DNA of 64,000 nucleotides from Natranaerovirga hydrolytica. GTDB lineage: Bacteria; Bacillota; Clostridia; Lachnospirales; DSM-24629. The notes under the pieces are model-generated. The model ran no database searches. It was not told the DNA's origin and saw only the letters and a program-made list of their open reading frames with translations. The DNA lies in the NCBI RefSeq assembly GCF_004339095.1, contig NZ_SMGQ01000011.1, positions 605,575-669,574 on the forward strand. Direction: 5' to 3'. How positions within the stretch are numbered: position 1 is the stretch's first letter; every line of letters starts with the position of its first letter. Below, in pieces: positions 35,817 through 45,188 of the stretch. Made by a program: the position numbers and the translations under genes.

Positions 35817-36740
35817 TTATAACCTAATACCTGTATTAATCGTATAACCTCTTAAAAAATCTTTTGTTTTCATTCTTTTCTTTCCTTCTAATTGTAATTC
35901 TTTTATTGCAATGGCCTCATTTTTAGTTTGTACAATAATTTCATTTTCTGTAACCTGAATGATTTCACCAATTGCTCCCTCATTAGAATGGACAACATCT
36001 GCTTCCCAAATCTTTAGAAATTTGTTGTCTAAGTGAGTATAGGCGCTTGGCCATGGATTAAGACCTCTTATTAATCTTTCTATCTCAATGGCACTTTTAT
36101 TCCAATCAATTTTTCCAAGTTCTTTTGTTAACATTGGTGCATATGTTGCCACTTCATCATTTTGTTGCTCCCTTGGGGCCTGACCTTCTTCCAATGCTTT
36201 CAAGGTTTTAATTAAAGTGATAGCACCCAGTTGAGATAATTTATCATGTAAGGAACCTGCTGTTTCTTTTTCGTCCAATTTTATGCTGTCTTTTAAGATC
36301 ATATCTCCTGTATCCAACCCCACATCCATATGCATAGTGGTAATACCTGTTTCTGCTTCACCATTAATAACAGCCCATTGGATTGGACCTGCTCCTCTAT
36401 ATCTAGGTAACAAAGAAGCATGTACATTAATACAACCCCATTTTGGAAATTCTAATAAGTCTTTTGAAAGAAGTTGACCAAATGCTATAACAACCATAAC
36501 ATCTGGATTCAACTCTTTAATCAATTCTACAAATTCATTATCTTTTACTTTTTTAGGTTGATAAACCGGTATATTATGTTCTAGGGCAACTTCTTTTATT
36601 GGTGTAACACTTACTTTCTTACCTCTACCTTTTGGTTTATCGGGTTGAGTGACAACTCCTATTACTTCGTGCTCTGACTCAATTAATGCATTCAGTGTTG
36701 GTACTGAAAATTCAGGAGTACCCATAAATACAACTTTCAA
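35817..36740 (-). CDS. fmt: Methionyl-tRNA formyltransferase
   Basis: Fmt formylates initiator Met-tRNA using 10-formyl-tetrahydrofolate. The 307-residue protein begins MKVVFMGTPEFSVPTL and has the formyltransferase signature around INVHASLLPRYRGAGPIQWA, with Asn-His-Asp catalytic residues, and a C-terminal tRNA-binding domain from about residue 205. It follows def by 14 bp, the usual def-fmt pair. Confidence 0.97.
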   Translation of the reverse strand: MKVVFMGTPEFSVPTLNALIESEHEVIGVVTQPDKPKGRGKKVSVTPIKEVALEHNIPVYQPKKVKDNEFVELIKELNPDVMVVIAFGQLLSKDLLEFPKWGCINVHASLLPRYRGAGPIQWAVINGEAETGITTMHMDVGLDTGDMILKDSIKLDEKETAGSLHDKLSQLGAITLIKTLKALEEGQAPREQQNDEVATYAPMLTKELGKIDWNKSAIEIERLIRGLNPWPSAYTHLDNKFLKIWEADVVHSNEGAIGEIIQVTENEIIVQTKNEAIAIKELQLEGKKRMKTKDFLRGYTINTGIRL

Positions 36741-36754
36741 AATATAGCCTCCTT

Positions 36755-37228
36755 TTATTCTTCTTCCTCTTCTTCTGAAGGATCAAGAAATCTAATGACA
36801 TTATCAATAAACAAAACACCATTTAAATGATCGATCTCGTGACATAATGCTTTTGCCATAAAATCTTCTCCTTCAACGGTTACTTCTTCACCGAGTTCAT
36901 TTAAGCCTTTTACTTTTACATAAGAGGGCCTAGCAGTTTCTGCTATTTTTCCTGGAACACTTAAGCAACCTTCTACACCTATTTGTTCTCCTTTTTTTTC
37001 TATTATTTCTGGATTAATCAAGACAGTAAGACCCTCTCCAACATCTACAATAATAATGCGTCTTAACACACCTACTTGAGGCGCTGCTAACCCCACACCT
37101 TCTACGTCATACATGGTCTCTTTCATATCTTCAATAAGGATTTTTATTTTATCAGTCATCTGATCTACTGTTTTAGATTTTTTTCTTAAAATCTCGTCGC
37201 CTTCTTCTCTAATCTTTCTAATTGCCAT
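36755..37228 (-). CDS. def: Peptide deformylase
   Basis: Deformylase removes the formyl group from new proteins. The three signature motifs are present: [18 protein letters not shown] and [11 protein letters not shown], with cysteine and the two histidines as metal ligands. Length 157 aa with an acidic tail (DPSEEEEEE). It sits between priA and fmt. Confidence 0.97.
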   Translation of the reverse strand: MAIRKIREEGDEILRKKSKTVDQMTDKIKILIEDMKETMYDVEGVGLAAPQVGVLRRIIIVDVGEGLTVLINPEIIEKKGEQIGVEGCLSVPGKIAETARPSYVKVKGLNELGEEVTVEGEDFMAKALCHEIDHLNGVLFIDNVIRFLDPSEEEEEE

Positions 37229-37261
37229 AATAAACTCCTTTCGTGCAAAAATGCATTTTTT

Positions 37262-39496
37262 TTAATAACTAAATAATGGATTGTAATCAAATTGTATATT
37301 TGTATTATTGTATTGACTATTATTTTTAAAGTGTGTGTCTATATATTTTTTTAATCTTAATAAATAATTGTATTCTTTTGATTTAATATAAATGACTTGT
37401 CGGTACAAATTATTGATTTTTGATATAAAAGCTGGTGAAGGACCAATCACGTCATAATCATTAGCATCCACCACTTTTTTTATAGTATTGGCTAAATCAT
37501 AAGATTGTTTAATCACTTCTTTTTCATCTTTTGAAACCAATAACAAAGCCATAATATTAGAGAATGGTGGGTATCCCATCAATTCTCTAAAAGCAATTTC
37601 TTCATTATAAAATCCTTTATAATCTTGCTTTTGTGCATATCCAATGCTGTAGTGGTCTGGCGAATAGGTTTGAACCAATACTTCACCGGCCTTCTCTGCT
37701 CTACCAGCCCTGCCTGCTACTTGTGTTAATAAACTAAAGGTTCTTTCATTGGCTCTAAAATCATTCATATACAATGATAAGTCTGCTGCCAAAACACCTA
37801 CCAACGTGACATTTGGAAAATCATGTCCTTTAGCCACCATTTGAGTACCAATAAGAATATCTGCTTCTTGATTATAAAAACCAGTGAGTATTTTTTCATA
37901 ACTGTTTTTCTTTGTCGTCGTGTCCATATCCATTCTTAATATTTTACTGTTTGGAAATGTTTTATTCAAATAAGCTTCTACTTGCTGTGTTCCAATGCCA
38001 AATTGTTTAATGTATTTGGATTGACAACTTGGACATACTTTTGGCGATACGGTTTCATCTCCGCAGTAATGACAAATTAATTTATGATTATTATGATAGG
38101 TATACGCCACATCACAATGATTACATTTTAATACAAATCCACATTGTCTACAAGAAACAAATCTAGAATACCCTCTTCTATTGATAAAGATAATAATTTG
38201 CTCTTTTTTTTGAAGCCTTTCTTCTATTGAACGATGAAGCTGTTCACTTAACATGGTTTTATTGCCTTGTTCCAATTCTTCTCGCATATCTATAATGGTT
38301 ACTTGAGGTAAAGGTCTATTTTCAATACGCTCATTGATTTCTAGCAAATGGTAATGTCCCTTCATGGCATTGTAATAGGATTCTATTGATGGTGTAGCCG
38401 AACCTAATACAACACTTGCCTTGGACATCTCTGCTCTCTTTATTGCAACCTCTCTTGCATGGTATTTCGGAGTTGTATCACTTTTATAAGTACTTTCATG
38501 TTCTTCATCTATTATAATTATACCCAAATTATTAAAAGGTGCAAACAATGCTGAGCGAGGACCCACCATAATTTGTATTTCACCATTTTTAGCTTGTATA
38601 TACTGATCGTATCTTTCGCCTTGGGATAGTCTACTATGAATCACACCTACTTTGCTTCCAAATCGCTCATAGAACCTTTTAACCGTTTGATGGGTAAGAG
38701 ATATTTCGGGAATTAATACAATGCCTTGCTTATGATCTTTTAAAACATTTTCTATTAAACGGATATAGATCTCCGTTTTTCCACTCCCAGTTATGCCGTG
38801 TAACAAGTAAGTTTTCTGCATGTTTTTTTGCATATTCTCAATGACTGTATCAATAATATGATTTTGTTGAGTTGTGGGTACCGTTAAACGATTATTTTTT
38901 TCAAATTTATGAGGTTTTCTATATATTTTTTCTGTTGTTGTTTGTATAATTTCCTGTTGTTCTAAGCGCTCTATTGTTTGCCTGGATATTTTTAATTGAT
39001 TGCTTACAAATTTATGCTCCAACACATCATTTTCTAACAAATGTTCTAGTAATCGAGCCATAGCAACGTATTTTTTATTTTTATATTCTATTAATTTTTT
39101 ACTTGCCTCTTCTTTTGACACCCTTAGATTAATGTATTTATTATTTTGGTGTTTTACTTTTTGTTGGATGGGTAAAACAGTTTTAAGTGCTGATATAAGT
39201 GTTGAACCATATTTTTTACTAATCCAAATGGCTAATTGAATTAACTGTTCTTCTATACCGACTTCTTTTTGACTAAGCTGAATAATAGCTTTTAATTTGG
39301 ATGGATCAATCTGTGGTTCATTTGTTATGTTAATAACAAAACCTCTTATGTTCTTATTCCCTTTTCCAAAAGGGATATGAACAGAGCTTCCAATCTTTAT
39401 GTCATCTTGGATAGATTCTGGAATAATATATTGGAATGTTTTGTTAAGATCTTGATGTAACACATCTACGATAATATCAGCAAATCGTTGGGCCAT
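37262..39496 (-). CDS. priA: Primosomal protein N' (replication restart helicase PriA)
   Basis: PriA recognises forked DNA and reloads the replicative helicase. The N-terminal 3'-end-binding domain (MAQRFADIIVDVLHQDLNKT) is followed by Walker A HGITGSGKTEIYIRLI, DEEHESTYKSD, and an eight-cysteine zinc region (CRQCGFVLKCNHC to CPSCQSKYI) within the helicase. ATG 39496 (744 aa) lies behind AAGGAGAG. A terminator and a promoter separate it from rpoZ. Confidence 0.96.
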   Translation of the reverse strand: MAQRFADIIVDVLHQDLNKTFQYIIPESIQDDIKIGSSVHIPFGKGNKNIRGFVINITNEPQIDPSKLKAIIQLSQKEVGIEEQLIQLAIWISKKYGSTLISALKTVLPIQQKVKHQNNKYINLRVSKEEASKKLIEYKNKKYVAMARLLEHLLENDVLEHKFVSNQLKISRQTIERLEQQEIIQTTTEKIYRKPHKFEKNNRLTVPTTQQNHIIDTVIENMQKNMQKTYLLHGITGSGKTEIYIRLIENVLKDHKQGIVLIPEISLTHQTVKRFYERFGSKVGVIHSRLSQGERYDQYIQAKNGEIQIMVGPRSALFAPFNNLGIIIIDEEHESTYKSDTTPKYHAREVAIKRAEMSKASVVLGSATPSIESYYNAMKGHYHLLEINERIENRPLPQVTIIDMREELEQGNKTMLSEQLHRSIEERLQKKEQIIIFINRRGYSRFVSCRQCGFVLKCNHCDVAYTYHNNHKLICHYCGDETVSPKVCPSCQSKYIKQFGIGTQQVEAYLNKTFPNSKILRMDMDTTTKKNSYEKILTGFYNQEADILIGTQMVAKGHDFPNVTLVGVLAADLSLYMNDFRANERTFSLLTQVAGRAGRAEKAGEVLVQTYSPDHYSIGYAQKQDYKGFYNEEIAFRELMGYPPFSNIMALLLVSKDEKEVIKQSYDLANTIKKVVDANDYDVIGPSPAFISKINNLYRQVIYIKSKEYNYLLRLKKYIDTHFKNNSQYNNTNIQFDYNPLFSY

Positions 39497-39528
39497 ATAA
39501 CTCTCCTTGTAAAAAATTATCAATTATT

Positions 39529-39558
39529 ATTATAACATGTTTCTTTATTAAGTAACAA
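39529..39558 (-). promoter_or_regulatory. Promoter upstream of priA
   Basis: TTGTTA (39553-39558), 18-base spacer, TATAAT (39529-39534), about 33 bp before the priA start. Confidence 0.6.
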
Positions 39559-39569
39559 CAAAAATACCT

Positions 39570-39603
39570 CTAGTCTACTACTAATAGAACTGAGGCATTT
39601 TTT
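39570..39603 (-). terminator. Terminator downstream of rpoZ
   Basis: On the minus strand a stem of GCCTC/GAGGT with inner AGT/ACT and CTA/TAG pairs and small bulges is followed by ATTTTTG, about 15 bp after the rpoZ stop. Confidence 0.65.
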
Positions 39604-39617
39604 AATACTTGATTGAA

Positions 39618-39860
39618 TTAAAATTCAATTTCGTTCTTTGCGGTTATAAATATCTTTCCTTGATAAAATTCTTCAACGGCCACTGATAATGGCTTATTAA
39701 TCTGTGTATGAACTAAAACTTCATCTCCGTCAATGAGTTGTCTAGCTCTTTTTGATGTAGCAATTACAATTGAATATCTACTTTTTACAACTGGCTCCTC
39801 ACCTATTTCAACATTTTCATTTGCAACTTCCATTAAATCTGAATACGATGGATGTAACAT
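39618..39860 (-). CDS. rpoZ: DNA-directed RNA polymerase omega subunit
   Basis: Omega supports folding of the beta' subunit. The 80-residue protein has the core SRYSIVIATSKRARQLIDG and starts MLHPSYSDLMEVANEN, typical of clostridial omega. Its ATG abuts the gmk stop with no gap. The gmk-rpoZ pairing is conserved in Firmicutes and supports the call for such a short protein. Confidence 0.92.
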   Translation of the reverse strand: MLHPSYSDLMEVANENVEIGEEPVVKSRYSIVIATSKRARQLIDGDEVLVHTQINKPLSVAVEEFYQGKIFITAKNEIEF

Positions 39861-40493
39861 TTAATCATCTCCCTTTACTATGTTTTCTAATTCATTTTTT
39901 AATTGATTGATAATTTCTTTGTTTCTAATTGGTTTGTTGTGTTCATATTGTATGATAGCATGGATGTCTTTAACACATTTTTCTAAATCATCGTTAACCA
40001 TTAAGTAATCATACTTATGAATAACATCTGCTTCATCATAAGATCTTCTTAAGCGCTTGTTAATAACTTCTATGGATTCTGTTCCACGGCTCATCAAACG
40101 ATTTTTTAATTCTTTAATACCTGGTGGGGTTATAAATATTAGTACCGCTTCAGGATACATTTCTTTAACGGCTAATGCACCGACCATCTCAATTTCTAGG
40201 ATAACATCCTTACCTGCTTTTAGTTGTTCTTCAACATATTGTTTAGGCGTACCATAATAATTGTCAAGATATTGTGCCCATTCAATAAAGGCTTGATTAT
40301 CTATCATTCTTACAAATTCATTTTCTTCAAAAAAGAAATATTCTCTTCCATTTTTTTCATATTCTCTTGGTTTTCTTGTTGTTGCAGATATAGATACACT
40401 ATAATGGTATTCTTCAATTAATTTCTTAGTTATTGTACCTTTACCTGAACCAGAGAATCCAGATAATACGATTAATATTCCTTCTTTATTCAT
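39861..40493 (-). CDS. gmk: Guanylate kinase
   Basis: Gmk phosphorylates GMP to GDP. The P-loop is VLSGFSGSGKGTITKKLI, and the GMP-binding region is ISATTRKPREYEKNGREYFF. Length 210 aa. It follows remA by 15 bp in the yicC-remA-gmk-rpoZ group. Confidence 0.97.
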   Translation of the reverse strand: MNKEGILIVLSGFSGSGKGTITKKLIEEYHYSVSISATTRKPREYEKNGREYFFFEENEFVRMIDNQAFIEWAQYLDNYYGTPKQYVEEQLKAGKDVILEIEMVGALAVKEMYPEAVLIFITPPGIKELKNRLMSRGTESIEVINKRLRRSYDEADVIHKYDYLMVNDDLEKCVKDIHAIIQYEHNKPIRNKEIINQLKNELENIVKGDD

Positions 40494-40508
40494 CTTTACA
40501 CCGTCCTA

Positions 40509-40778
40509 TTACTCTTCTATTATATTGTCTATATTATTATCTTTAGAGTCTATTCTATGTGCAACTGTTTCTGGTTGAATAGCGGATAAAATAACATATC
40601 CACTGTCTGTCACAATGACAGCCCTTGTTCTTCTACCATAAGTTGCATCAATCAATAATCCGTCATCTCTTGCCGTTTGTATAATTCTCTTTATGGGTGC
40701 AGATTCGGGACTAACAATTGAAATAACACGATTGGCATTTACTATATTACCAAACCCTATGTTAATGAGTTTTATCAT
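40509..40778 (-). CDS. remA: Extracellular matrix regulator RemA (DUF370)
   Basis: RemA is a small DNA-binding protein that activates matrix and osmoprotection genes in Bacillus. The 89-residue product starts [20 protein letters not shown] with the family stretches [16 protein letters not shown] and [18 protein letters not shown] 40778 is behind AGGGGG. It lies between yicC and gmk, its fixed place in Firmicutes. Targets here are unknown. Confidence 0.93.
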   Translation of the reverse strand: MIKLINIGFGNIVNANRVISIVSPESAPIKRIIQTARDDGLLIDATYGRRTRAVIVTDSGYVILSAIQPETVAHRIDSKDNNIDNIIEE

Positions 40779-40791
40779 TGTTTTCCCCCTT

Positions 40792-41670
40792 TTATTCAAT
40801 ATTTTGTATTTGTTCTCTTATTTTTTCAATCTCGGATTTTAATTCTATACCAATATTAGATACATTAATATCATTGGCTTTTGACAATATGGTATTGGCT
40901 TCACGATTCATTTCTTGAGCGATAAAATCTAATCTTCTACCAATATCTTCACTTTTTTGCAAGGTATCTTTCATTGTAGTCATATGGCTTTCCAATCGAA
41001 CAATTTCTTCATCTATACACGCTTTGTCTGCAAAAAAAGCAACCTCTGTAGCTATTTTATTTTCATCTATTGAATGATCTTTTAATAACTCATTAAGCCT
41101 TGTCTCTAATTTACATTGATAGTTTTCTACTACTTTAGGTGCGTAAGCTTTAATTGAATTTAAGGCACTTTTCATCTTCGTTAATTTTTTTTCAATATCT
41201 ATTTTTAAGTGATTGCCTTCTGTGGTTCTTGTTTCTACTAATTTAACCAACGCTTTGGTTATAGCATCATTTATGATTCCCAAAAGGGTTTCTTCATCAA
41301 CAGAACTTTCTTCTAACGAAATGATTTCAGGAAATCTTGATAGATGGGAAACTTTTATATCGTTTTCTATATCAAACACCTTATTCATTTGAGAAAATGT
41401 ACTTAAGTATTCCATTGCCAAATCTTCGTTATATTTTACTTTATAAGCACCTTTAGCATAATCTTCATAAGTAATGTATAAGTCTATTTTTCCCCTTTTT
41501 ACATATTGTTTAATAAGATTTCTAATGGCATTCTCAAATACAATCAGTTTTTTAGGCATTCTAATATTGATGTCGCAATATTTATGATTGACAGCTTTAA
41601 TTTCTATAATAACTTTTCTTTCTTCGTCTATATTTTCATATCTTCCAAAACCTGTCATACTTTTTATCAA
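40792..41670 (-). CDS. yicC: YicC family endoribonuclease-like protein
   Basis: YicC/YloC proteins have been shown to act as endoribonucleases in some bacteria. The N-terminal signature [10 protein letters not shown] and the C-terminal DUF1732 part, ending [20 protein letters not shown] and [13 protein letters not shown], are present. I prefer a TTG start at 41670 ([12 protein letters not shown], 292 aa), matching the usual family opening, although the ribosome site is weak; GTG 41679 and ATG 41658 are alternatives. A strong promoter lies about 35 bp upstream. Confidence 0.88.
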   Translation of the reverse strand: MIKSMTGFGRYENIDEERKVIIEIKAVNHKYCDINIRMPKKLIVFENAIRNLIKQYVKRGKIDLYITYEDYAKGAYKVKYNEDLAMEYLSTFSQMNKVFDIENDIKVSHLSRFPEIISLEESSVDEETLLGIINDAITKALVKLVETRTTEGNHLKIDIEKKLTKMKSALNSIKAYAPKVVENYQCKLETRLNELLKDHSIDENKIATEVAFFADKACIDEEIVRLESHMTTMKDTLQKSEDIGRRLDFIAQEMNREANTILSKANDINVSNIGIELKSEIEKIREQIQNIE

Positions 41671-41703
41671 TATACTCACTCACTTTTATTCTATTTGAAA
41701 GTA

Positions 41704-41732
41704 ATTATACCTTAGTAAAAAGTACAAGTCAA
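41704..41732 (-). promoter_or_regulatory. Promoter of the yicC operon
   Basis: TTGACT (41727-41732), 17-base spacer, TATAAT (41704-41709). Divergent from the rqcH promoter. Confidence 0.8.
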
Positions 41733-41755
41733 ATCTTTTGTTGCCTCAAAATTCC

Positions 41756-41784
41756 TTTTCAACACCAGTGATACATGTTATACT
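41756..41784 (+). promoter_or_regulatory. Promoter of rqcH
   Basis: TTTTCA (41756-41761), 17-base spacer, TATACT (41779-41784), 73 bp before the rqcH start. Confidence 0.5.
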
Positions 41785-41856
41785 CAAAAAGATTTAAAAG
41801 AACTTTTTCAAAAGGAAAAATTTGTATTTTAGTTAATAGATAAGGAGGTTATTATA

Positions 41857-43596
41857 ATGGCTTTAGATGGTGTTGTAATAGCTAATGTAGTATCTGAATT
41901 AAATGAAAAATTATTAAATGGGCGTATTTCTAAAGTTTATCAACCTGAAAATGATGAACTTTTATTGGTTATAAAAAATAATAGAGGGACTTATAAATTG
42001 GTACTATCTGCACAAGCCAGCTTACCCTTGCTTTATTTGACCGATGAAAACAAAACCAACCCTATGACGCCACCTAATTTTTGTATGTTTCTTAGAAAAC
42101 ATATTGGCAGTGGTAAGATTATAAAAATTACTCAACCTAATTTTGAACGAATCGTTGAGTTTCATATAGAACATCTCAATGAATTAGGTGACTTATGTAC
42201 AAAGAGATTGATTATAGAGATTATGGGACGTCACAGCAATATTATTTTTTGTGATGACCACCTTATATTAGAAAGCATCAAACATATTTCCCATAATATT
42301 AGTTCTGTTAGAGAAGTTTTACCTGGTAGAGAATATGTTTATCCACCTAACCAAAACAAAAAAAATCCCCTTGAAATCAGTGATAATGATTTCAAAAATA
42401 TTTTTGTTAATAATACACAACCTGTATATAAAGCTATTTATACTTCTTTAAACGGTATAAGTCCATTAATTGCACAAGAAATCTGTTTTAGAGCTCAAAT
42501 AGATGCTAATCATAATGCTAAAGACTTAGATTCTGATGAAATAGAACTACTTTTAACTGCCTTTACTACTATTATGATGAAGGTGAAAAATAACGTATTC
42601 GAACCTAGTATTTATTATCAAAACGATATGCCAACAGATTTTTCAGGTTTTAAACTAGATAGTCTTTCTGCCTTAAATTCTGAAGTTTATGATTCAATCT
42701 CCACTGTATTGCAGGATTTTTATGGAAGCAAAGCTATTTTAGGCCGAATCAAGCAAAAATCAACGGATATTAGAAAAATATTATCTAATGCCTTAGAACG
42801 TAGCTATAAAAAATATGACCTTCAAGTAAAACAATTACAAGATACTTCAAAAAGGGAACAGTGCAAGTTATATGGTGAATTGATTTTATCTAATGCTTAT
42901 ACCATTAAGCAAGGACAAACCCAGGTAGATGTTTTAAATTATTATGATAATACTACGATAAATATTCCTTTAGACCCAACTTTAACGGCTGCTCAAAATT
43001 CAAAGAAATACTATGACCGATACAATAAATTAAAACGAACTTATGAAGCATTAAACACCCAGGTTGAAGAAACAAAAAAAGAACTTGCTCACTTAGAATC
43101 TATTAATAATGCCTTAGATTTTGCTGATAAAGAAGATGATCTGATTCACATCAAAAAAGAGCTTATTGAATACGGTTATATTAAAAAGAAATTAAAAGAG
43201 AAAAAAACGAATAATTTACCTTCTCATCCTATCCATTATATTTCTTCAGATGGCTATGATATCTACGTAGGTAAAAATAATGCTCAAAATGATTATTTAT
43301 CTTTTAAATTTGCTTCTAATAACGATTGGTGGTTCCATACAAAAGATTTCCCTGGTTCTCATGTGATTGTTAAATCAAAAGGTGATGAATTGCCAGATAA
43401 AACGCTAGAAGAAGCCGCCGCCGTAGCTGCTTATTATTCAAAAGCTAGACAGTCTAGTAAAGTATCTGTTGATTATACTTTAAAAAAGCATTTAAAAAAA
43501 CCTAATGGTTCGAAACCTGGATTTGTTATTTATCACACCAATTATTCTATGTTAGCTGACCCTTCCATTAAGGGATTAGAATTAGTTACTAACTAA
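41857..43596 (+). CDS. rqcH: Rqc2 homologue RqcH (NFACT protein)
   Basis: RqcH rescues stalled 50S subunits by adding C-terminal alanine tails to the blocked peptide. The NFACT-N domain begins MALDGVVIANVVSELNEKLL; a helix-hairpin-helix region and a coiled coil (about residues 380-435) follow; the NFACT-R domain has ISSDGYDIYVGKNN and NDWWFHTKDFPGSHVIVKS. Length 579 aa. GGAGG precedes the ATG. It is a single plus-strand gene ending in a bidirectional terminator. Confidence 0.94.
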   Translation: MALDGVVIANVVSELNEKLLNGRISKVYQPENDELLLVIKNNRGTYKLVLSAQASLPLLYLTDENKTNPMTPPNFCMFLRKHIGSGKIIKITQPNFERIVEFHIEHLNELGDLCTKRLIIEIMGRHSNIIFCDDHLILESIKHISHNISSVREVLPGREYVYPPNQNKKNPLEISDNDFKNIFVNNTQPVYKAIYTSLNGISPLIAQEICFRAQIDANHNAKDLDSDEIELLLTAFTTIMMKVKNNVFEPSIYYQNDMPTDFSGFKLDSLSALNSEVYDSISTVLQDFYGSKAILGRIKQKSTDIRKILSNALERSYKKYDLQVKQLQDTSKREQCKLYGELILSNAYTIKQGQTQVDVLNYYDNTTINIPLDPTLTAAQNSKKYYDRYNKLKRTYEALNTQVEETKKELAHLESINNALDFADKEDDLIHIKKELIEYGYIKKKLKEKKTNNLPSHPIHYISSDGYDIYVGKNNAQNDYLSFKFASNNDWWFHTKDFPGSHVIVKSKGDELPDKTLEEAAAVAAYYSKARQSSKVSVDYTLKKHLKKPNGSKPGFVIYHTNYSMLADPSIKGLELVTN

Positions 43597-43597
43597 T

Positions 43598-43633
43598 AAA
43601 AAACCATCAATTTTTTAAATTGATGGTTTTTTT
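43598..43633. terminator. Bidirectional terminator of rqcH and coat gene
   Basis: AAAAAACCATCAATTT pairs with AAATTGATGGTTTTTT (16 bp), with T-runs on both strands, between the convergent rqcH and coat-like gene stops. Confidence 0.9.
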
Positions 43634-43638
43634 GTAAT

Positions 43639-43896
43639 TTAGCTCATTCCTTGACCTTGGTGTTGAGAGCGTATTTGTTGTATTTCTTGAGGATTTGCTT
43701 GACTCGCTGGCTCATAATAATTTTTAGTTTTGGCCATTTGATATAACTCGAATTGTGATTGCTCACATTGATTTCTTATTTGTTGTAATGTTTGTCTTAA
43801 CTGAGGATTATCACATTCAGAAATTGCTGTAGAGTAATTTGTTAAACTACTTTTAAGTTGATTTAATGCATCACTTACCATATCTTTTTCTTGCAT
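43639..43896 (-). CDS. CotF-type spore coat-like protein
   Basis: An 85-residue, glutamine- and asparagine-rich helical protein (MQEKDMVSDALNQLKSSLTN, with LRQTLQQIRNQCEQSQFELY and a Q-rich tail). This pattern matches short clostridial spore coat proteins with a CotF-like domain, in which DMV-DAL and YYEPA motifs recur. It follows the companion gene by 14 bp. The coat role is inferred from family likeness; expression in the mother cell is expected but no promoter was identified. Confidence 0.7.
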   Translation of the reverse strand: MQEKDMVSDALNQLKSSLTNYSTAISECDNPQLRQTLQQIRNQCEQSQFELYQMAKTKNYYEPASQANPQEIQQIRSQHQGQGMS

Positions 43897-43910
43897 TCTT
43901 AATTCCCTCC

Positions 43911-44099
43911 TTATCCTTGTAAAAATGACATTAGTTGTTGTTTTGTTTGTTGAGCAGATTGTGCTGATTTTTGGAAGTATTGTTTAACTTGTTGATCGTT
44001 ACTTCTTTGAGCATAATCATTCATTTTTGCATAAGCAGTTTCATGTGCACCTATCATATGTCTTAATGATTGAAGTTCCATTTCTGTTAATTGTGTCAT
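43911..44099 (-). CDS. Small CotF-like coat-associated protein
   Basis: A 62-residue protein (MTQLTEMELQSLRHMIGAHE) with the HMIGAHETAYAKM segment and a Q-rich end (FQKSAQSAQQTKQQLMSFLQG). It looks like a ferritin-like or CotF-type helical pair and resembles the short partner often encoded beside clostridial coat proteins. ATG 44099 follows GGAGGCG. It is co-oriented with the next gene and probably forms a two-gene sporulation unit. Confidence 0.7.
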   Translation of the reverse strand: MTQLTEMELQSLRHMIGAHETAYAKMNDYAQRSNDQQVKQYFQKSAQSAQQTKQQLMSFLQG

Positions 44100-44167
44100 T
44101 ATAACGCCTCCTTTCAACACAATTATTATGCGCTAAATGATACAAACCTATTCTATAAAATTTTACT

Positions 44168-44200
44168 AAAAAAAGCCCACTTTAGTAAGCGGACTTTTTT
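44168..44200 (-). terminator. Terminator downstream of spo0A
   Basis: On the minus strand AAGTCCGC pairs with GTGGGCTT (with G-U pairs) around an 8-base loop, followed by TTTTT, 10 bp after the spo0A stop. Confidence 0.8.
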
Positions 44201-44209
44201 GTTTGTTAT

Positions 44210-45013
44210 TTAACTAACTCTTAATTCCAATCTTAATTTATCAGAAATCAATGCAATAAATTCCGAGTTGGTTGGCTTGCCTTTGCCATTGTTTATTGTA
44301 TAACCAAACAATTTATCTATAGTATCCATTTTACCTCTACTCCAAGCCACTTCAATAGCGTGTCGTATTGCTCTTTCAACTCGACTAGGTGTTGTATTAT
44401 GTCTTTTAGCTATGGATGGATATAATAACTTTGTGATGGAATTTAATATCTCCATATCGTTAATTGACATAATAATCGCATCTCTTAAGTATTGATAGCC
44501 TTTTATGTGAGCTGGTACACCAATCTCATGTATAATACTGGTAACCTCTGTTTCAAGATTTCTAGTGGTATATTTGTTGGATGATTCGAATATGGATGAT
44601 CTTTTTCTGTCGTGATTAAATAATTCTAAGCGACCTTTTAACTGCTTAATCCTTCTTATAATGGTTTCGTTGTCAAAAGGTTTCATAATATAATACTCTG
44701 CCCCTAAATTAAGTGCGTTTTCAGTGATTCTTTCTTGTCCAATAGCTGTAATCATTATAAAAACAGGTGCTTTTTCAACCTGATCATCTTTTATAACCGA
44801 TTCTAATACACCTAAACCATCTAGTTGTGGCATAATAATATCTAATAATACAACATCAGGTTCCTTTGACTTTATTAATTTTACACCTTCCACCCCATTG
44901 TGTGCTTTTCCAACCACCTCAATGTCGTCTTCTGATTTTAGTATTTCTTCTAAAAGATAACACATTTTTTCATTGTCATCTACAATTGCTACTTTTATTC
45001 TACTCAATTTCAT
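44210..45013 (-). CDS. spo0A: Sporulation transcription factor Spo0A
   Basis: Spo0A is the master response regulator of sporulation. The receiver domain has the acidic pair VDDN (Asp12, Asp13), phosphoacceptor Asp58 in [14 protein letters not shown], and MKPF. The C-terminal effector has the recognition helix region [19 protein letters not shown] and [23 protein letters not shown] 45013 (267 aa) is close to AAGGGGG; a TTG two codons on (45007) has better spacing. A vegetative promoter and a 0A box lie upstream. It follows spoIVB, as in all spore formers. Confidence 0.97.
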   Translation of the reverse strand: MKLSRIKVAIVDDNEKMCYLLEEILKSEDDIEVVGKAHNGVEGVKLIKSKEPDVVLLDIIMPQLDGLGVLESVIKDDQVEKAPVFIMITAIGQERITENALNLGAEYYIMKPFDNETIIRRIKQLKGRLELFNHDRKRSSIFESSNKYTTRNLETEVTSIIHEIGVPAHIKGYQYLRDAIIMSINDMEILNSITKLLYPSIAKRHNTTPSRVERAIRHAIEVAWSRGKMDTIDKLFGYTINNGKGKPTNSEFIALISDKLRLELRVS

Positions 45014-45056
45014 TTCCCCCTTGGTTTTATTTGCCATCCATTTCTTAACACTTATT

Positions 45057-45085
45057 ATTATAATATTATATCTCTTATCATTCAA
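45057..45085 (-). promoter_or_regulatory. Vegetative promoter of spo0A
   Basis: TTGAAT (45080-45085), 17-base spacer, TATAAT (45057-45062), about 44 bp before the spo0A start. Confidence 0.65.
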
Positions 45086-45103
45086 TAACAAACGTACGCA
45101 ATA

Positions 45104-45110
45104 TTCGACA
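45104..45110 (-). promoter_or_regulatory. 0A box upstream of spo0A
   Basis: TGTCGAA on the minus strand equals the Spo0A binding core. It lies 19 bp upstream of the -35 box, a position that would allow Spo0A to control its own gene. Confidence 0.6.
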
Positions 45111-45188
45111 TATTCATTATTTATCATTTGATTTTTTAATCTTTAATAGGATTATCGTCAATAAAGTGCTTTTTTAAACATAAACTTT

